A DNA stretch of 64,000 bases from Anagrus nilaparvatae. Taxonomy: Eukaryota > Arthropoda > Insecta > Hymenoptera > Mymaridae. The DNA lies in contig JAKSXM010000288.1 in the NCBI GenBank assembly GCA_022575985.1, positions 1,701,501 through 1,765,500 of the forward strand, in the 5' to 3' direction. This document shows positions 11,572-25,684 of the stretch, piece by piece. Position numbers and translations under genes: made by a program. The notes below the pieces were generated by a model. The model saw only the letters and a list, made by a program, of their open reading frames with translations. It did not search any database and was not told the DNA's origin. Within the stretch, counting starts at the first letter, position 1. Every line of letters begins with the position of its first letter.

Positions 11572-14500
11572 CCTGATTTAGACTTTTCCAATTAAATGAA
11601 CCGAATCACAACATAATTTTTAATATTTATCGTATTTTATAAACTTTTGGGTTACCAGTTGTTTTCGGTTTTCACGCATGGCTTAAAAAAAATATTTTTG
11701 AAATTATTTTTAAAAAAATTTTAGAAATCAAAGAATATTAAGATTCCAGAATCAAAAACACTTGCTTAAAAAATTGGAACTACATAATAACAACCAAAAA
11801 ATAATCATAAATAAAAATAATTTTTCTTAATTTCACCATAAAACAAATAACTGAAATTTCGAAATAAGGGTATAAAATAAAATATTTATTATTACTTGAT
11901 ATTTTCGAGAGACATATTTTAATAAAGCATTTTATATTAATACCGCAGGCAATCCTTAAGGATTTTCATCTGTAAATAATTTAAGGATACTTAAAACTTT
12001 CATATATTTTCGATATTAAATATCAAATTTATGCTCTCAATATATAAATATTAAAATTTTTTATTTCAAATATAAAATCTGAATTTTATTTATCTTTAAA
12101 TTTTATAGATAATTATTTATTTTCCCAAATAACTAATCTTATTATGTATCGTTAAATTATAACGTCAATACGCTTGAGGAAATTTCTAAATTACATGTAT
12201 AAAATTATTATACATGAAATTTAATAAATTTTTATAATTTATTATGCTAATTTAAAATTTTAATGGATTATATATAAGTTGATACATAATTACAATCGAT
12301 AATATTCATGTCGTTTCTCACAAATAAATGTCAGTTTTACCCTAAGTTTAACCGAATACGTTTGGGAATTCTGGTTTGTATTGTAGATTTTGAGAAAATA
12401 AATATAATAATAATAATGTTTTAAATTTTAATGTTTTAAAAGCTCTTAAGCAATTATGTAACTTTACGTCATTTACGGGAACTATTTTTTTTCTCTCTTA
12501 CTTATTTAAATAAAAATAATTATTGATTTTATAAAATATCGAGGGTATTCAAGAGTAAATAATTTCTTAAAATTATGTAGAATTTCTAAAACAGTATTAA
12601 TGACTTACATAAGAAGTTTTAATGTACCGTTAAATGTATAGTTTTTGATCGAGTAAAATATTTTAATTAATATACGCTATATATATATGCAAAAAATTTT
12701 CATTTTCTTGGCAAATTTTACATTATTTGTAGAGAAGCAATACTTCTAACCCTATTTGCTTCTAACTTTCAGGATAGGTTGTGTTAGTTGGCTCCACGCC
12801 CTCAGTTTACCTGAATGGTATAAGATAGGCTCTAAGATGGGGTTTTTTGATTTGATACCTAAATTTTTTTCCCAAAATTTTTTCCAAAAAAAACTCCATT
12901 CTTTTTTTTTCTTGACGTAATGTTTAATTTTTTGCACAGTACTTCTAGTTGTAAAACATTTGGTCTCACTTTCTCAGATATGATACATTAAATGGTAAAA
13001 ATTTTCAACTCATATATAATTATTTGTCATTGATTAAGTGACAATACCTTGGCAACATTTTTTCCAATTTCGATATCTACAAATAGAAAGCAAAGAAATA
13101 AAATTGTTTTTTTCCGAAAAAAATAATGTTAGTAAGCTAAGAAAGTTATTTTTCATCAAAAACTATAAGTCATATGGTATTAACATATTATTTTTCAATG
13201 TATGCTAAATTTCCTTTCCCTTTAAAAAAAATAATAAAAGTACTTGAGAAACAACCCTTATTTTTACTGTGGTACTTTAATAGTCAACAACTCATTTTTA
13301 TTTCTAAATATGCATTGTGTGCATAAGAAAAATAAAAACCCTTAATATCAAATTTCATGATACATATTTATAAATAAATGAAATATTGATTTTTTGTAAA
13401 TAAGAAAAAAAATGATTTAAATTGCAAGAAACTAAAAAATGAAGTATGTCATTATGAGTAATGGCAAGGGGAATGTAAAAGTTGAATCTGCCACTCCCCA
13501 TTCCTATAGGCCTCATAGAATTTCTGAGCCTTGAAATACAGGACTCAATGTTAATACATAAATAAGATTTTTTCCTAACAAAACTGGCACCTTGCAAATC
13601 GATAAAAAAACTTCTGTTTTGTCTCATTTTTTTATATTAAATATCTAGTCCTAAACGCCATAAACCAAAGATAAATCACCAACCGATTTTGTTCAAAAAT
13701 AGTTATTTGGTTTTTTCGATTTCAAAAGGAGTCAATTAGTGATAAAAAAAATTCGGTTTACGGCGCAAAGTGCACAAATTTAATAAGAAATCTGCTGACC
13801 TCAAATGTTTTTACATTGGCCTATTTATATTTTTAAATCTTACCAGTTTACTCTTATGAAACTTTTTGAAATTTTTGACTAAAAGAAAAGCTAATAATAT
13901 CTATAAACATGGTTTTTTAATTTCAATTAAATTTGTTAACCCTGTGAATACAATTTTTGCGTATACACCAATGTATAAGGGATGAGTTGAAATTGTAAAA
14001 TTTTGAAAAAGTAGCAGGTTTCCATAAGAGTATAAGGAAAATATACAAAGGATTTAAAAAAAAAAATTTTCAATGTATAAAATTCTGAAAAAACAGTAGA
14101 TATTTGATTAAATCGGCGCACTGCACATGTGCAGTAAAATAAACCATTTTATGAGAAAAATAAGATCAACCAGAAATTTTTTAATGTTTAAAAAATTTTT
14201 CTCACTTTTTTCATTAAATTTAGAATATTTTATTATAAGAACGTTTTAAATATAATAAAAAATTTTTTTGGAAAAAATATTAAATACTTGAAAATTTTGT
14301 CCATAGAAATATGATCGATCTTAATTTGAATTAAAATTAAAAAAGATTTATGCCGAAATATTTTGAATTTGATAAAAAAATGAGAACCCTTTGCCCTGCT
14401 GACAAAAAAAAAATTGCTAAGACTAAAAAATTAAAAAAAACAAAATGATGGTAACCTAGTACTCTTAATGATCATTTTCTTTTTAATGAATATTTTTAAA

Positions 14501-17500
14501 TTTAAAATACTTTGAGAAGATAACTTATTATTGATAATTTTTTGATAAGATATAAAAAGAACCAACTGCAAAGAAGCTTAAAAAAGGTCTCAAGCAACGT
14601 AAAAATGCAAACATTTCATCAAAATATATTACAAAAAATGTTAAAAGAGTTTTAAAGCTTAATTTTTTTTTCAGTGCTTTGTAAACCTATGCTTTTTTAT
14701 GTATTTTGACTACATTAAATGACCATTGTTTAAGACACATTTAACAACAAGTTACAGATACTACATAAAAACCTACCAAAATTATAACTGCCAGACTAAT
14801 ATACCTATATTTATACAAAAAACTAATTCTACACACCCAATTGTAAAATTTTCACTGTATATTCACAAAAATACAGCCATCGCCAGAAATGAAAATCAAA
14901 TAAAATTTAATATTTATTGATAAAAAGAAGAAAAGCTTTTATTTGATTTGTATATTAAAAATATAACGAATGAAATAATAAGAAAAAAAAAAAAAATTTT
15001 TTAATTTCATAAGTTTTAACTGTAATTCAAAGTTATATATTCTTTATTTTCTTTTTTAAATAGAACTTTTTTTTATACGTAGAAATGATCCTTAATATAC
15101 ATGAATTTCTTAATATTTCGTTATTTCTTTTCTACATTTTTTTTTTCTTTTTCTTTGTGTGCACATAAAAATATATACATAGAACTTATTGTATACTTAA
15201 TATTGGAAAATGTCGATTTAAAAATTGATTAAAAAATAAGTCTCGAGAATTTTCTTTTTTTTTTTTTAGATGAAAAAACTTTCTACTTTTTTTTTAAGTT
15301 AAGTTTTTTAATATACGTTGTGCGTATATAAAATTTATTTATGCATAAGTAGTTTATGTATAAGGAGTTTTTTTCTGTTAAAGAAAAGAAAAAAAATTTA
15401 TGTAATTTAATAAGACATTTTATAATGTTTTTGAGTGGTACATGGGAATTTGGAGCAATTAAAAAATAAAAAGAAAATTAACCTATTACAGAATACTAAA
15501 TAAATCAACAATCTTCGAAAATCTGGACAATAGTAAAAACCATGCTAACCGCCAATACATTGTAAATGCTCGTAAAAGTAAAATTGTTATCCAGCACTTT
15601 ACCTCTTAATTATTAAACCTAATCTCTTTACAAGTCAAAATTCTAATTGTTTTCAAGGAAAGACAGAAAATAAAGATACCAAAAAGTACCACACAATCCA
15701 ATTTTAGTAATCAAACAGTTAGTACACTTTTTATAAATACAAGTAAAGTTTGTAAAATAAAAACAAATTAATTTTGTTAATTTTAATTGCAGGTTAACCA
15801 GTGACCCAATTCGTTTTAATAGTTACAATTAAATTATGTAACAATTATTAAACTTCTGTACTAAAATAATTTTCGATATTCGATTTTTATAAAATTAATT
15901 TTAATTTAAATAAAAGTAATTTGGCTTCATTTTATTATTACAAAACTAATTTTCTACATTGATTTACAATTTATTTAATAATATTTAATGACTAAAACTA
16001 CATTTAATTATAATAATAAATTAATAAAATATAAAGTTTAACGTTATCAAAGCAAAAGTTTAAATATCACATAAATAATAAATATATTAAAAATAAACAT
16101 TTATTTTGTTAAAATATAAAACTAATCTAAAATACAAACAAAGTTTAAAATTTAAAACTAAATTTTAATACCAAAAACAAACAATAAAATATATTATATC
16201 TTTATAAATTATGATTTGTTAATTCCTGACTGTTAAACTCACATTTTATGTAAATTAGTAAATTTCAATTTATTCTTGTGGTCAAAAGTTATTATGTGAA
16301 TATGACATTTTAATTCTTAACTTATAATGAAGAAATGCGTTTTTTTAAATAAATCATTTTTTTGGTAATTTTTTAGTTTCTCAAAATACACGTGTTTTAT
16401 TAATAAATCTATAGTAAATGTCATTAGGGATTACTTCTGCTGTATTTAAATATTCAATTTAAGCATAGCATGTTTTATTAAAATCATATGTAAGGGAGTT
16501 TTGCAGAGTTAAACATATGTGAATGTTGTATTAAAGTTTTGAGGGGCTTTTTGTATTTTCTCTGTAATGTTCTTGAATTTTCATTGAATTAATTATTTTT
16601 TGTTTTAATACGTGTAATTTTAGTTTCACCAGCTTTTTGTTTTACGTTTATTTATAGATTAACGTTATTTTTTCATTTAAAGTTTATGTTTGTCGTTGAA
16701 ATATACAGGATCCAATATTGACCTCTCTGGATTAAAAAAAACTTTTTTTGATTTTTTTCAACACAAAATAATGAAACTGATTTAAGAATTTAAGAATTTT
16801 GAATAAATATAGCAGCAATAAAGAGCAAATTTTTAATTGATTCAAAACAAAAGGTCAAATACATGGAAGTGTCTATCAAAAGTCAAATGGACTGTCTCAT
16901 ATATTCCTTTTTTTAAATTTAGAAATATCAGTCTCAAAGACCCTCGTATTATTCATAACTAAATTTTTCTAATAAAATATTTTTGACTAAATTACGCGAC
17001 CTTTCAGTCCAACTTGAGCCCATTTGGCATGAAATCTCTCATATAACAATTAAAAATTTATTACTAAAATTTGAAATAATTTTAAGCTCTGAAGATTTGT
17101 ATTTTTTTATTATCAATTCTCAAATAATAGAAAAAAAAATATCTTAGGAGATTTATAATCTGGAATTTTTCCTTAAAGCATTTATTTTTATTAAAGCAGA
17201 TTTATGCTTAAACATAAAAATGAAATTTTTATTTTTTTAATATTTTTAAAAATATATATGTCATAAAGTACGTAAGCAAAAAAAAGTGAAATTATATAAT
17301 TTAAAAAAAAAGTATATGTGCAGACATTTCTTTTCATTTATATAATATTTAATAATTTTTCATAAATATTTTTTTTTTTTGAATTCATAAATTCTTTAAT
17401 AATGTTTGTGTATATGATAAACTCTTTACAACAAAAAAAAGTACATCTAAGAGAAATTTTTGATGTCTTTGTTCAGTTTATATCTTTTAAAAAAAGACAT

Positions 17501-19258
17501 TAAAATTTGTAGCAAAAAAAAAGTAGAAAATAAGAAGAAAAAATATATTATCTCGTTTAAAAAAAAGTACTTTTGACATAAAGAGAATTTTTTGTTGTTG
17601 ATATTTTATTATATCATTAAATTTTTTTTACTTTTTTGCTTATTTTTAAAAGAGTTGAACATTCTTTTCAAAATTCAAGAATATTTAAGAAACGAAGAAT
17701 TTTAATTGAAAATATGATGGAAGTATTTCTTGTTCAAATCACTGATTTTGCGTTTTTTTTCAGTTTAAGATGAAAAGATGAAAAGAGGTCTATTGAAGGT
17801 TTTTGAGATATTTGTTAAATACCATTAAGTTAGCCAAAAGCATTCTTTTAAAGGATTTTTTTTCTCAATATTTACAAATTTTAACTAGATTTAGCCAACC
17901 ACATAGATTTTTGAACTGCAAATTAAGAAATTAGGGACACTATGAAAAATGATGGAAAAAAACGCTCATTATAGGTAAATTTTCTATATTAATAGATCAT
18001 ATAAAATTTTGGGTTGATAGTCTCAATTTTAGGAGTCCTGCACATGAGAAATTCTCAAAACATGTGATTATTAAAAAATTTCCTCTAAAAAGACTAGCTT
18101 TCCTTGTCAAAATAATTAAAAGACAAATTTAAAATTTTACTTTTTACTTTTATTCTTAACATTAATAAGTTCCCAATTTAGACTAATAAATTCGTAATTA
18201 GTAGCCACAAAAATCTATGCAGTTGGCTGAATCTCATTACATGGTTTGTGAACGCTGCAAGAATACCCTTAGAAAAGGTGGTTTTTTGGTGATTTAAAAG
18301 TGTTAGACAAATTTCGCACAAGCATAATCTTGATTTCAGTAAATTGTTTGTAATAAACAACCTCTCCCCTCTACGACTGGAATGGAATAATATGAATAAT
18401 TCTTATTGAAAATTACCTATGGAAAAGGCGAATATCTGTTATTTTAAAAACACGAATGAACATGGCTTTTTTTAAAGTTATAGATTCAAAGCTTTAGAAA
18501 TAGCAGTTGCTTTTAGAATTCAAATTTTTAGATGTAATCAGAGATTAATTTTCTATTTTAATTTTTCTGCGCTCTTAATAAAGCTAAAAAAAGCGATAAG
18601 AAACAAGTAAAATTTCTTGCTAAAGTTAATTTTGCCATTAATTTTTTGTGATCTCCTCAAAGAAAGAAGGAAAAGTAGAAAAACTAACAGGAAGTTTAAA
18701 AGCGATATTCTTAAAAAGCGGAAAATGCTTTTCTTTTTTTTTTTTTAATTTAAGCTTTTGGTACTTTTAAAACTGTGATTTGTAAGAGCATTACATAAAT
18801 GTCCAAAATTTTTTAAAAAAGAGGGTCTACATTAAAATTGAGTCAAAATTTTCATTCAGTGACCGAAATAGCTTAAAAATGAAAAATTATGAATATTCGT
18901 TTTTTGCAGAATTTTTTGAGTATTTAAAAGTTTCTAAAAAACTATTTACCAGGAAAACACCTTTCCTTTAGGTCAGTTTCACCAAGAATTACCCACAAAC
19001 TAAAATTACAATACAAATGACTCACAAACTGATCTTATCATTGAAATTGGTCCTTCAAGCCAAATTCATAAATAATAAAAATTTAAAAAATTTATGCATC
19101 CCAGATTCCAGAAATAAATTTATTTTTTTTGAGATGCACTCAAAAAGCAATTTAATTATTTTGTAAAATTAAAAATTTCATTTTTATGAAAAGGAATACG
19201 ATTTGAAATTCAATGAATCCAGATAAAAAGTTTTAATTAAAAAAATAACTTTATTTTA
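11572..19258. other. long AT-rich stretch without recognised genes
   Basis: Nearly 8 kb of A/T-rich sequence. Short open frames (minus 12752-12937, minus 13355-13627, minus 13936-14121, plus 14726-14920, minus 18178-18360) have no domain signal. Sequence near 12830-12900 weakly resembles monomers of the 52-56 kb array (a TTTGATACCTAAATTTTTTT motif). Consistent with intronic or intergenic DNA. Confidence 0.5.
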
Positions 19259-19350
19259 TCTTACGTAAGACCATTTAATGATATTGAAAAGTTCCAAAAA
19301 GCCATATCTTAAACTCACCTGAAACAAAAACAAAAAACATTTTTGTTAGA
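19259..19350 (-). promoter_or_regulatory. candidate recursive-splicing ratchet point (minus strand)
   Basis: Reading the minus strand from 19350: a TCTAAC branch-point match (19350-19345), a T-rich tract, TTTGTTTCAG ending at 19319, then immediately GTGAGTTTAAG from 19318. Branch adenosine to AG is about 27 nt, a normal distance. A strong acceptor directly abutting a strong donor with no exon between is the definition of a recursive (ratchet) splice site known from long insect introns. About 54 nt downstream on the same strand is GTAAGA (19264-19259), a possible cryptic donor that could define a transient RS-exon. The bases are seen directly; function is inferred. Confidence 0.55.
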
Positions 19351-20807
19351 AAAAAAAATGTTATTAAAATAATAAATTTCATGTAAAAAAAAATGTAATA
19401 CTAAAACGTAATAAAGTAACGAGTATAATTTAACTGGGTTGGTAAATTATGTAACATATTATGTATTTACAAAATAACAAACTAAATATTATGAAACCCA
19501 AGAGAAAAATAAAATCTTCTCTCTTCATAATATCACATCATATACACTGTTTGAAAAACCAATATTTCAGACTAGCTAATCCAGATAACCAGCAGGATAT
19601 CCCTAAATTTCCGCGGTTTCATCATGCAGTTTATCCAGATAATATGACCATTAGATTAGATATTTTATCTCTTTCTATATTTTCTGTGTTATCATATGCT
19701 AGAATTCACATATGTAAAGGAAATGCATACAGGTATTTGTGGCTTTGTTTAACATACACACACACACAATTTAGTATAGTGTACATACATATTTCGAATA
19801 TAATATAATATGCAGATTTTGAAACATCATGTTTTGTCAATTCAAAAGCTTATTTATTTTAATTTGGCTCGAGTCCAAAAAAATAAAAATCATTTAATCC
19901 GTCTATCTAAATTAATTTCACTAAGATTTCATTTTAAAATAATAAAATTAATGTCAGAATAATTTTTAATTTTTAATTATTAAAAAAGTTATATATATAT
20001 AATACGAATACCCTAAACGTACTATATATAATTACATTTCTTGACAGGTTTTAGTTTATAACAGTCTGAAATATACCAGTAATATAATTTAACAATTCAC
20101 ACGTCATCATGTACAAGTTTCTATATCATTCAAAACATTTGTACAAAATTTCCTTCTCAGGTATGTTGTTATGTTCTATACCTAAACGTTTCATCATTTT
20201 ACGAATATTCGAAATTATTATTTAACACGAAATATAGAAAATTATATCTATCTAAGACAAGAATTTCTTATTTAGAGTACATGCAAAACGTTTGGCTGTC
20301 CTGTAACCATAATCAAATGAATTCTCATGTTTGTAATATATTACAGATTCAAATACTCGATAAATTATATTATGAGAATACAAAATTTTGACAAATTAAA
20401 CGAAATTGTTCCATTTCTATCAGAATTTAACTTAATGTGTTTCACACAAAAAACTATGTCAAACAAATTTTTAACATTAACTTGTATGCGAATCAAAGTA
20501 AGTTTTGTTATTAAAATTATTCTAATTCTGTCGACTTATTTTAGTGCTTTAATTTTCTAATTAATTTTGAAGTTTTAAGCTGTGTTTATTATGTTGAGCG
20601 AAGCTAACTTATGTATAGTGAAAATTTCTAATAACTAACTTAAAATTGAAAATGATGTTTGGTGTGTAATGACTTGAAGGATGTATCAAGAAGTGGTACT
20701 CAAATTTTAGAACTACTTTTTAGAACACTATTAGTAGCACAGTTATTGATATACGTGAAACCAGTAAGATGAAAACTACAATTTATAAATTTGATAAACC
20801 AAATTTA
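19351..20807. other. AT-rich sequence without recognised genes
   Basis: A plus-strand open frame at 19461-19808 has no known domain and includes a short CA run near 19757-19768. A plus-strand acceptor-plus-donor look-alike (CCTTCTCAG then GTATGT) is near 20151-20166 and is weaker than the minus-strand ones. Confidence 0.4.
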
Positions 20808-21203
20808 CACTTCTTATATTAACAGAAAAATAAGAACATTTTCGAAAAATTAGCAAATTTTCAAATAATTTTGTAAATATTCGATAAAAATCGTAAATTT
20901 ACTAAATTTAGTACATTATCGAAAAATTTGAGAATTCTCGATTTTTTTTGTGATTTTATGAAAAAAGTTGTAAATTCACAACTATTTTTCGGAAATTTAC
21001 AACTATTTTTTGTAAATTTTCGAGAAAAAAAATTGAAAATTATTAATTTTTTTTGCGAATTCACAAAACAAAATCGAGAATACTCGAATTTTTAGTTAAT
21101 ATACTAAATTTAGTAAATATACGATTTTTTTCGAATATTTACAAATTTTTTTGAAAATGTTCTAATTTTTTTATTAATATAAGAAAATTACTTTTTACAA
21201 GTG
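20808..21203. mobile_element. CACTG-family MITE, copy 1 (TA duplication)
   Basis: The element starts CAC directly after TA and ends GTG directly before TA. The right end reads TTACTTTTTACAAGTG. The left end lacks about 14 bp of the family's usual CACTGTAAAAAGTAAC terminus, resuming at TTCTTATATT. The interior shows the family pattern: repeated TTCGAAAAATT and AAATTTAC blocks, ACTAAATTTAGT palindromes in both halves, and TCGAGAATTCTCGA-like motifs. It encodes nothing. It is the same family as the copies at 38.2, 47.5 and 51.5 kb. Confidence 0.75.
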
Positions 21204-21844
21204 TATTTATAGATAATAATGCGTTCTTTAATTTCAAATTTCAGAGGAGAAAACTCACCTACTTGATTATTTTTTTTTTTCGAATTCGATAGGAAAATAT
21301 TTTTATTTAGGTCACGTAAACGAAGTTTTAGAAAATCCAGTATGACAGTTTTAAATTTCAGGAATAAAATTTCTATACGAAATAAAAGTTTAATTCTAAA
21401 AAAGGACAATCCTTTAAAGTTTTAAACATATTTACAAGTTTTTATTATTGTAAATAATAAATTTTTCTGAAAAATAATAAAACTTTTTATTTGAATTTAT
21501 AATAAAATTATTGATTTTTTTTTTCTTTTATCAAAAATTAATTTATTTAAAAAAGAAAAATTTAATAAATTACGTTATCAGAAATATAAATATGATTCGA
21601 AGAAAAGATGATAAAATATTATCTATTGTTAAATTTTTTATTTAAATTTCTGAAATTTCATGAATACGTAAATAATAAAAATAACATTTTTTTTTCCAAG
21701 AATAATAAATATTATGTTCTTATTAAAATATATAAGATTTTTGAAAAAATAAAATATTCTGTAAATATTTCTTAACAAAATATTTCATTAAGTATCTAAA
21801 AACGGTTAAATTTCAAAAACAAGATGAAAAAAAAATTAAACTGA

Positions 21845-22190
21845 CAAAAAATTCACTCGCGGCAAGCGGAAATATTCGCTTTCGATAAGCGGAATTTTTT
21901 TCTGGATAGTTGCCAAGAAAGTACGAATTCTCGCTACTGTCGCAGAAAAATTTTATACGACCCAAATAAAGAATGCCCCAAATCTCAGTTTACCATCCTT
22001 GGAAGGTAATTTAAGTGCGATTTGGGCCATTCTTTACTTTTCTAGACACGAGCCGTAAATATACTATTTCTTGCTCAAACAATTGCAAATTACTTTTAAC
22101 GTAAAGAAATTTGAAAAAATTTGCTCATCTAATTTCTTTTACGTTTCTAGTCACTTGCAATAGTTTGGGCATGAAAAAACATACCTATAT
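21845..22190 (+). mobile_element. second MITE-like family, copy A (composite palindromes)
   Basis: Contains the block TTTTTCTGGATAGTTGCCAA, CGCTACTGTCGCAGAAAAAT, TTTATACGA, AAAGAATG, and an internal palindrome (AAATCTCAGTTTACC pairing imperfectly with later sequence) up to about 22045. A second imperfect hairpin follows, with arms 22073-22111 and 22131-22170 (GCTCAAACAATTGCAA versus TTGCAATAGTTTGGGC). The first block recurs in reverse orientation at 25.78-25.95 kb, which shows it is a dispersed repeat. No coding potential. Confidence 0.6.
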
Positions 22191-22234
22191 TTAGAAAATT
22201 ATTTTTACGATCTATATTAGTTTATAATTAACTA

Positions 22235-22246
22235 GGGGCAAGCCCC
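22235..22246. repeat. GC-rich hairpin GGGGC-AA-GCCCC
   Basis: Perfect 5 bp GC stem with a 2-base loop, followed by CCTGCGCCCTGAAGCGC. It stands out as a GC island in AT-rich DNA and is preceded by TAATTAACTAG. A similar layout (TAATAACTAG then a GC palindrome) occurs at 53.05 kb. Confidence 0.6.
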
Positions 22247-22275
22247 CTGCGCCCTGAAGCGCACCAACCCCCTCA

Positions 22276-24410
22276 AAACTGTGATTGTTCATTCATAATA
22301 AATAAAAACCATTATCATTAGTATTTTCAAAATTAACCTCAAGAAAAAAATATTTAATATCGCCTCTGAATGAAAATAATGTTTTTCATTATTTTTCAAA
22401 CTATTTTTATTCATTTGCTAATTGAAAAAATTACCATGAGTGCAGAAAAAAAATATTTCATATTTAACAGCAGTATAACAGTAAAAAAATTGGTAAAATA
22501 ATCAATAATTTAGGTTTTAGAATTTTTAAAGCAATTTTTAAAAATTTTATTTTTTTATAATTATGTAGCTTAGGTTGCAACAATTAAAACTTTCTTTAAT
22601 ACTTATATTATGATATAAGTATTCTCGCCTGAAAAAATCTTTTGTGTAAAAAAAAATGTCATTTTAATTTTTTTGAAATGTGCCAAATTTAAAGTTACTT
22701 CAACTAAAAAAAATTTGGCATGCACTTTCAACTATCTAATAATTCAATCCCTTTTTTTATTCTAAGAATAAACATAGAATAAAAAAAAAAATCTGAAAAA
22801 AAAAATTAACTTTTCTACAATAAAGTTCCTTTTTTCAAAAAAAAATTTAAATTAAAAAGAAAAAAAAAATTTTAAATACACAGAGCAAAAAAAAATCTCC
22901 AGATTTGATCTAGTACAGTAAACTAGAAAAAAAAATAAAAGATAAAAAAAAAAAAAATAGTTTTATAGTACACTTTCCTACATTTTATATCACATAGAAT
23001 TTTCTTGAATGCACTTGATATTACACATTGTCAGTATAATGCACATATAAAGATTTTTTTTTACACATACATAGAACTAGAGTATAATACAAGTACATAC
23101 ATATATAAAAGTATATATGCGATACCCTCAAGGGAATAAGGATCTCAAAGATCGTGACCAGAAGAACTTGTGAAAGTTAAATTTAAGCTCCCTTGTGTGA
23201 ACATCATATAAGAACTTTTATGCATACATTTTACCTCGTTATCTTAAGATTAAAGATTTATTTTTATTTATTTAAATTTATGAAAAAAAAGAAACTACAA
23301 TGACGTGGAATATTCCATATATTATATAATCGTGTAATATTCATGCGACATTTAAAAAACAAAAGTGCGATTTAACCTCTTTGTCTTTGACTATTTTTTA
23401 TTTTTCATATAACCGACATTATTATCACACTATTTTATTTATTTTTTTTTTAAAGCATAAAACAGATTGTTTGTATCTTTTTTTACTAAAAAAAAGAGTA
23501 AATCCTTTCTGATGATGATTTTTGTTTTTTTGCATTTACGCTCTTTCCATTTCTTTTCATATTGCAATTTTAGCGAGAAAATTTATTACTCGAGAGATTA
23601 AAATGAGCTTTTATGTATTAAACATGAATAAACTCTTTATGTGAGGTAGAAAATTTTAAAAATCAACGTGAAAAACATGTACTTCATGAAAAAGCTTAGG
23701 TCGTTTTATTAATCATAAAAGCATATAAGCTTAAATAAGTAAAAGTAATAATTAAAATTTTTAATAAATAATTAGGTTTTAAACAGATAAAAAATTTTTA
23801 TGTTTTTAAAATGGGAAAATTTTTTTGGATTAATTAAAAGTTTTAAAATTATGTGTAATATCGTGAAAGTTTGGAATTAGGGATGTAAAGATGGGTTAAG
23901 TACTTTGATAGATGTTCATTTTTATGGGCGTTATCTTTAACTACCCTATAGAAATATTTGTTCTTTTTCAGTTTAAATTCAAAAGGGTGAAAATCAATTA
24001 AAGTGTGAGTTCAATTCTATCATGATTTTCATGGAGTTCTGATGAATCGTTAAAGAGCAATGCATAGACGATTTTGATATTAGTTTTTTGTTTTTTAATA
24101 AAAACCAGGGTACTAATATGGGGGTTGAAATTTTTAAATAGTTTAAGCGTTCTTAAATGTTTTATTTTATTTTTAATGAGAATTTACAAATAACTAAAAG
24201 TTAAAAAATATCAGATATTTCAAAAGTGCAAAAGTTTTAGGTGATCCCTAGCGCGAGTGCTTGAACGATAGTGCCCAAAATTTTTCTCCCATGGTGCTTA
24301 CAATATTTTTTTACTGCCTAGGCATACAGTCAGTGCAGAAAATTCAATGCCAAATTTTATGCATGAGTTTTACGCTCGGGAAGGCAAAAAAAATTTTTTC
24401 GTATTCCTTA
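22276..24410. other. AT-rich sequence without recognised genes
   Basis: A/T homopolymers and AT dinucleotide-rich patches (about 23095-23120). No coding or RNA signal recognised. The stretch 24240-24400 is more balanced in base composition, without an identifiable feature. Confidence 0.45.
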
Positions 24411-24627
24411 CACTGTAAAAAATTATTGTTTGAAATTTAAAGAAGGTTTTAAAGCACCAACTCGCAGAACTATTCCCAGCTGTTATGTAGCCAAAAATGA
24501 ATTTAAAAAAAAAATGCAAATTATCTTAAAATTTAAAGATTCACAAAAAAAATTAATCACAAAAAAAATTGATTTTTTAATGATATTAAGTTTCGTTTGA
24601 AAATTCAAGCAATATATTTTTACAGTG
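24411..24627. mobile_element. 217 bp MITE, TIR CACTGTAAAAA, TA duplication
   Basis: The left end CACTGTAAAAAATTATTGTT and the reverse complement of the right end CACTGTAAAAATATATTGCT match closely and continue with TGAA-TTT. The dinucleotide TA flanks both ends exactly. The terminal CACTGTAAAAA is shared with the 350-400 bp CACTG family but the interior differs, so this is either a separate subfamily or a deletion derivative mobilised by the same transposase. Confidence 0.75.
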
Positions 24628-25684
24628 TAGGTTATTAGTGGTTTTCCAAGTTAAGGGTACTTGGGTTAATAAATAAATCAGTTAGGTAGAAGAGTCGATA
24701 ATAACAGGAATCTAAAAAATAATCCCAATATTTTCTACTTTTTGAACCTATAACTCATATAAAAATAAAGGAAGTTAATACTTTTTCCTATATCTTTTTT
24801 ATCTAATACATTTTTTATACTTTTATTACGCTTGACCAATAAATAATAAACTTCTCGACTTCAATTTTTTTTTCAATTTTCCTTTATTATTTTAGAAATA
24901 AACATTGAAATCGAATGTTTGTGAAATCGTAAGATTTTCAAATTTTAAAAACAACAACTGGAAGGTATAATTCTTGCAGAAGATATTCCTTCGATTGCTC
25001 CAAAATTTTTCATCAGGCTTTTGTATAAAAAAGATTTTCTAAGAGCCAAACTATCCAAATTTTTAGACATTTTTATATTTCATTTGTAAAACCGACGACT
25101 AGATGCTTAAAAAAATAGTTTCAAGAGATATAACCACGTAAAATTTTTTACTGAATATTGTTTTTTATTCATATTAAACCTATAATTATAATGACTTCAA
25201 AATTTTATCTGTTTTTATCCAATAAAAACTGTCCTCATGGAAAATTTGAAAAAATAAACGGCATCTAAGATTCCTAGGGAAAGAGTACTTCAATTAAAAA
25301 AAAAATACCTTTTTTTGAAGAGACAATATTGCCAAGGCGATGTTATAAAATTAATAATTTGCTATTTTTACTTTATTTTATTTTAGTATTTGGGTAAAAA
25401 ATGACTTTTTTCAATAAAACTAATTTTTTCTTAGAGCAGTAAAAATAGGAAAGGAAAAAGTACCCCAGAATTATCTAAAACTTTTTTTTTAAATTTAAAC
25501 TAAGGTAAAAAATAGAAAATTCTTAATTTTGTGATATCTTGACCATATTTCATCAAATATATTTTGATTTTAATATTTTTTCCAAGAAAATTCGAATTTC
25601 TCATTTTGTTTCAAAATTTATACGGTTAGTCTTTATTGACTACAAATAGACTGAAAAATTTTGAAAAAATACCTTTTTTCAATA

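Noticed and set aside
13355..13627. Minus-strand 90-codon frame with fairly normal composition
   Set aside because: No recognisable family, no splice or promoter context, and second half reverts to low-complexity Phe/Ile/Lys.
20151..20170. Plus-strand acceptor-donor juxtaposition CCTTCTCAG then GTATGT
   Set aside because: The pyrimidine tract is short, the donor is not the consensus GTRAGT, and it is on the opposite strand from the two strong sites; treated as chance.
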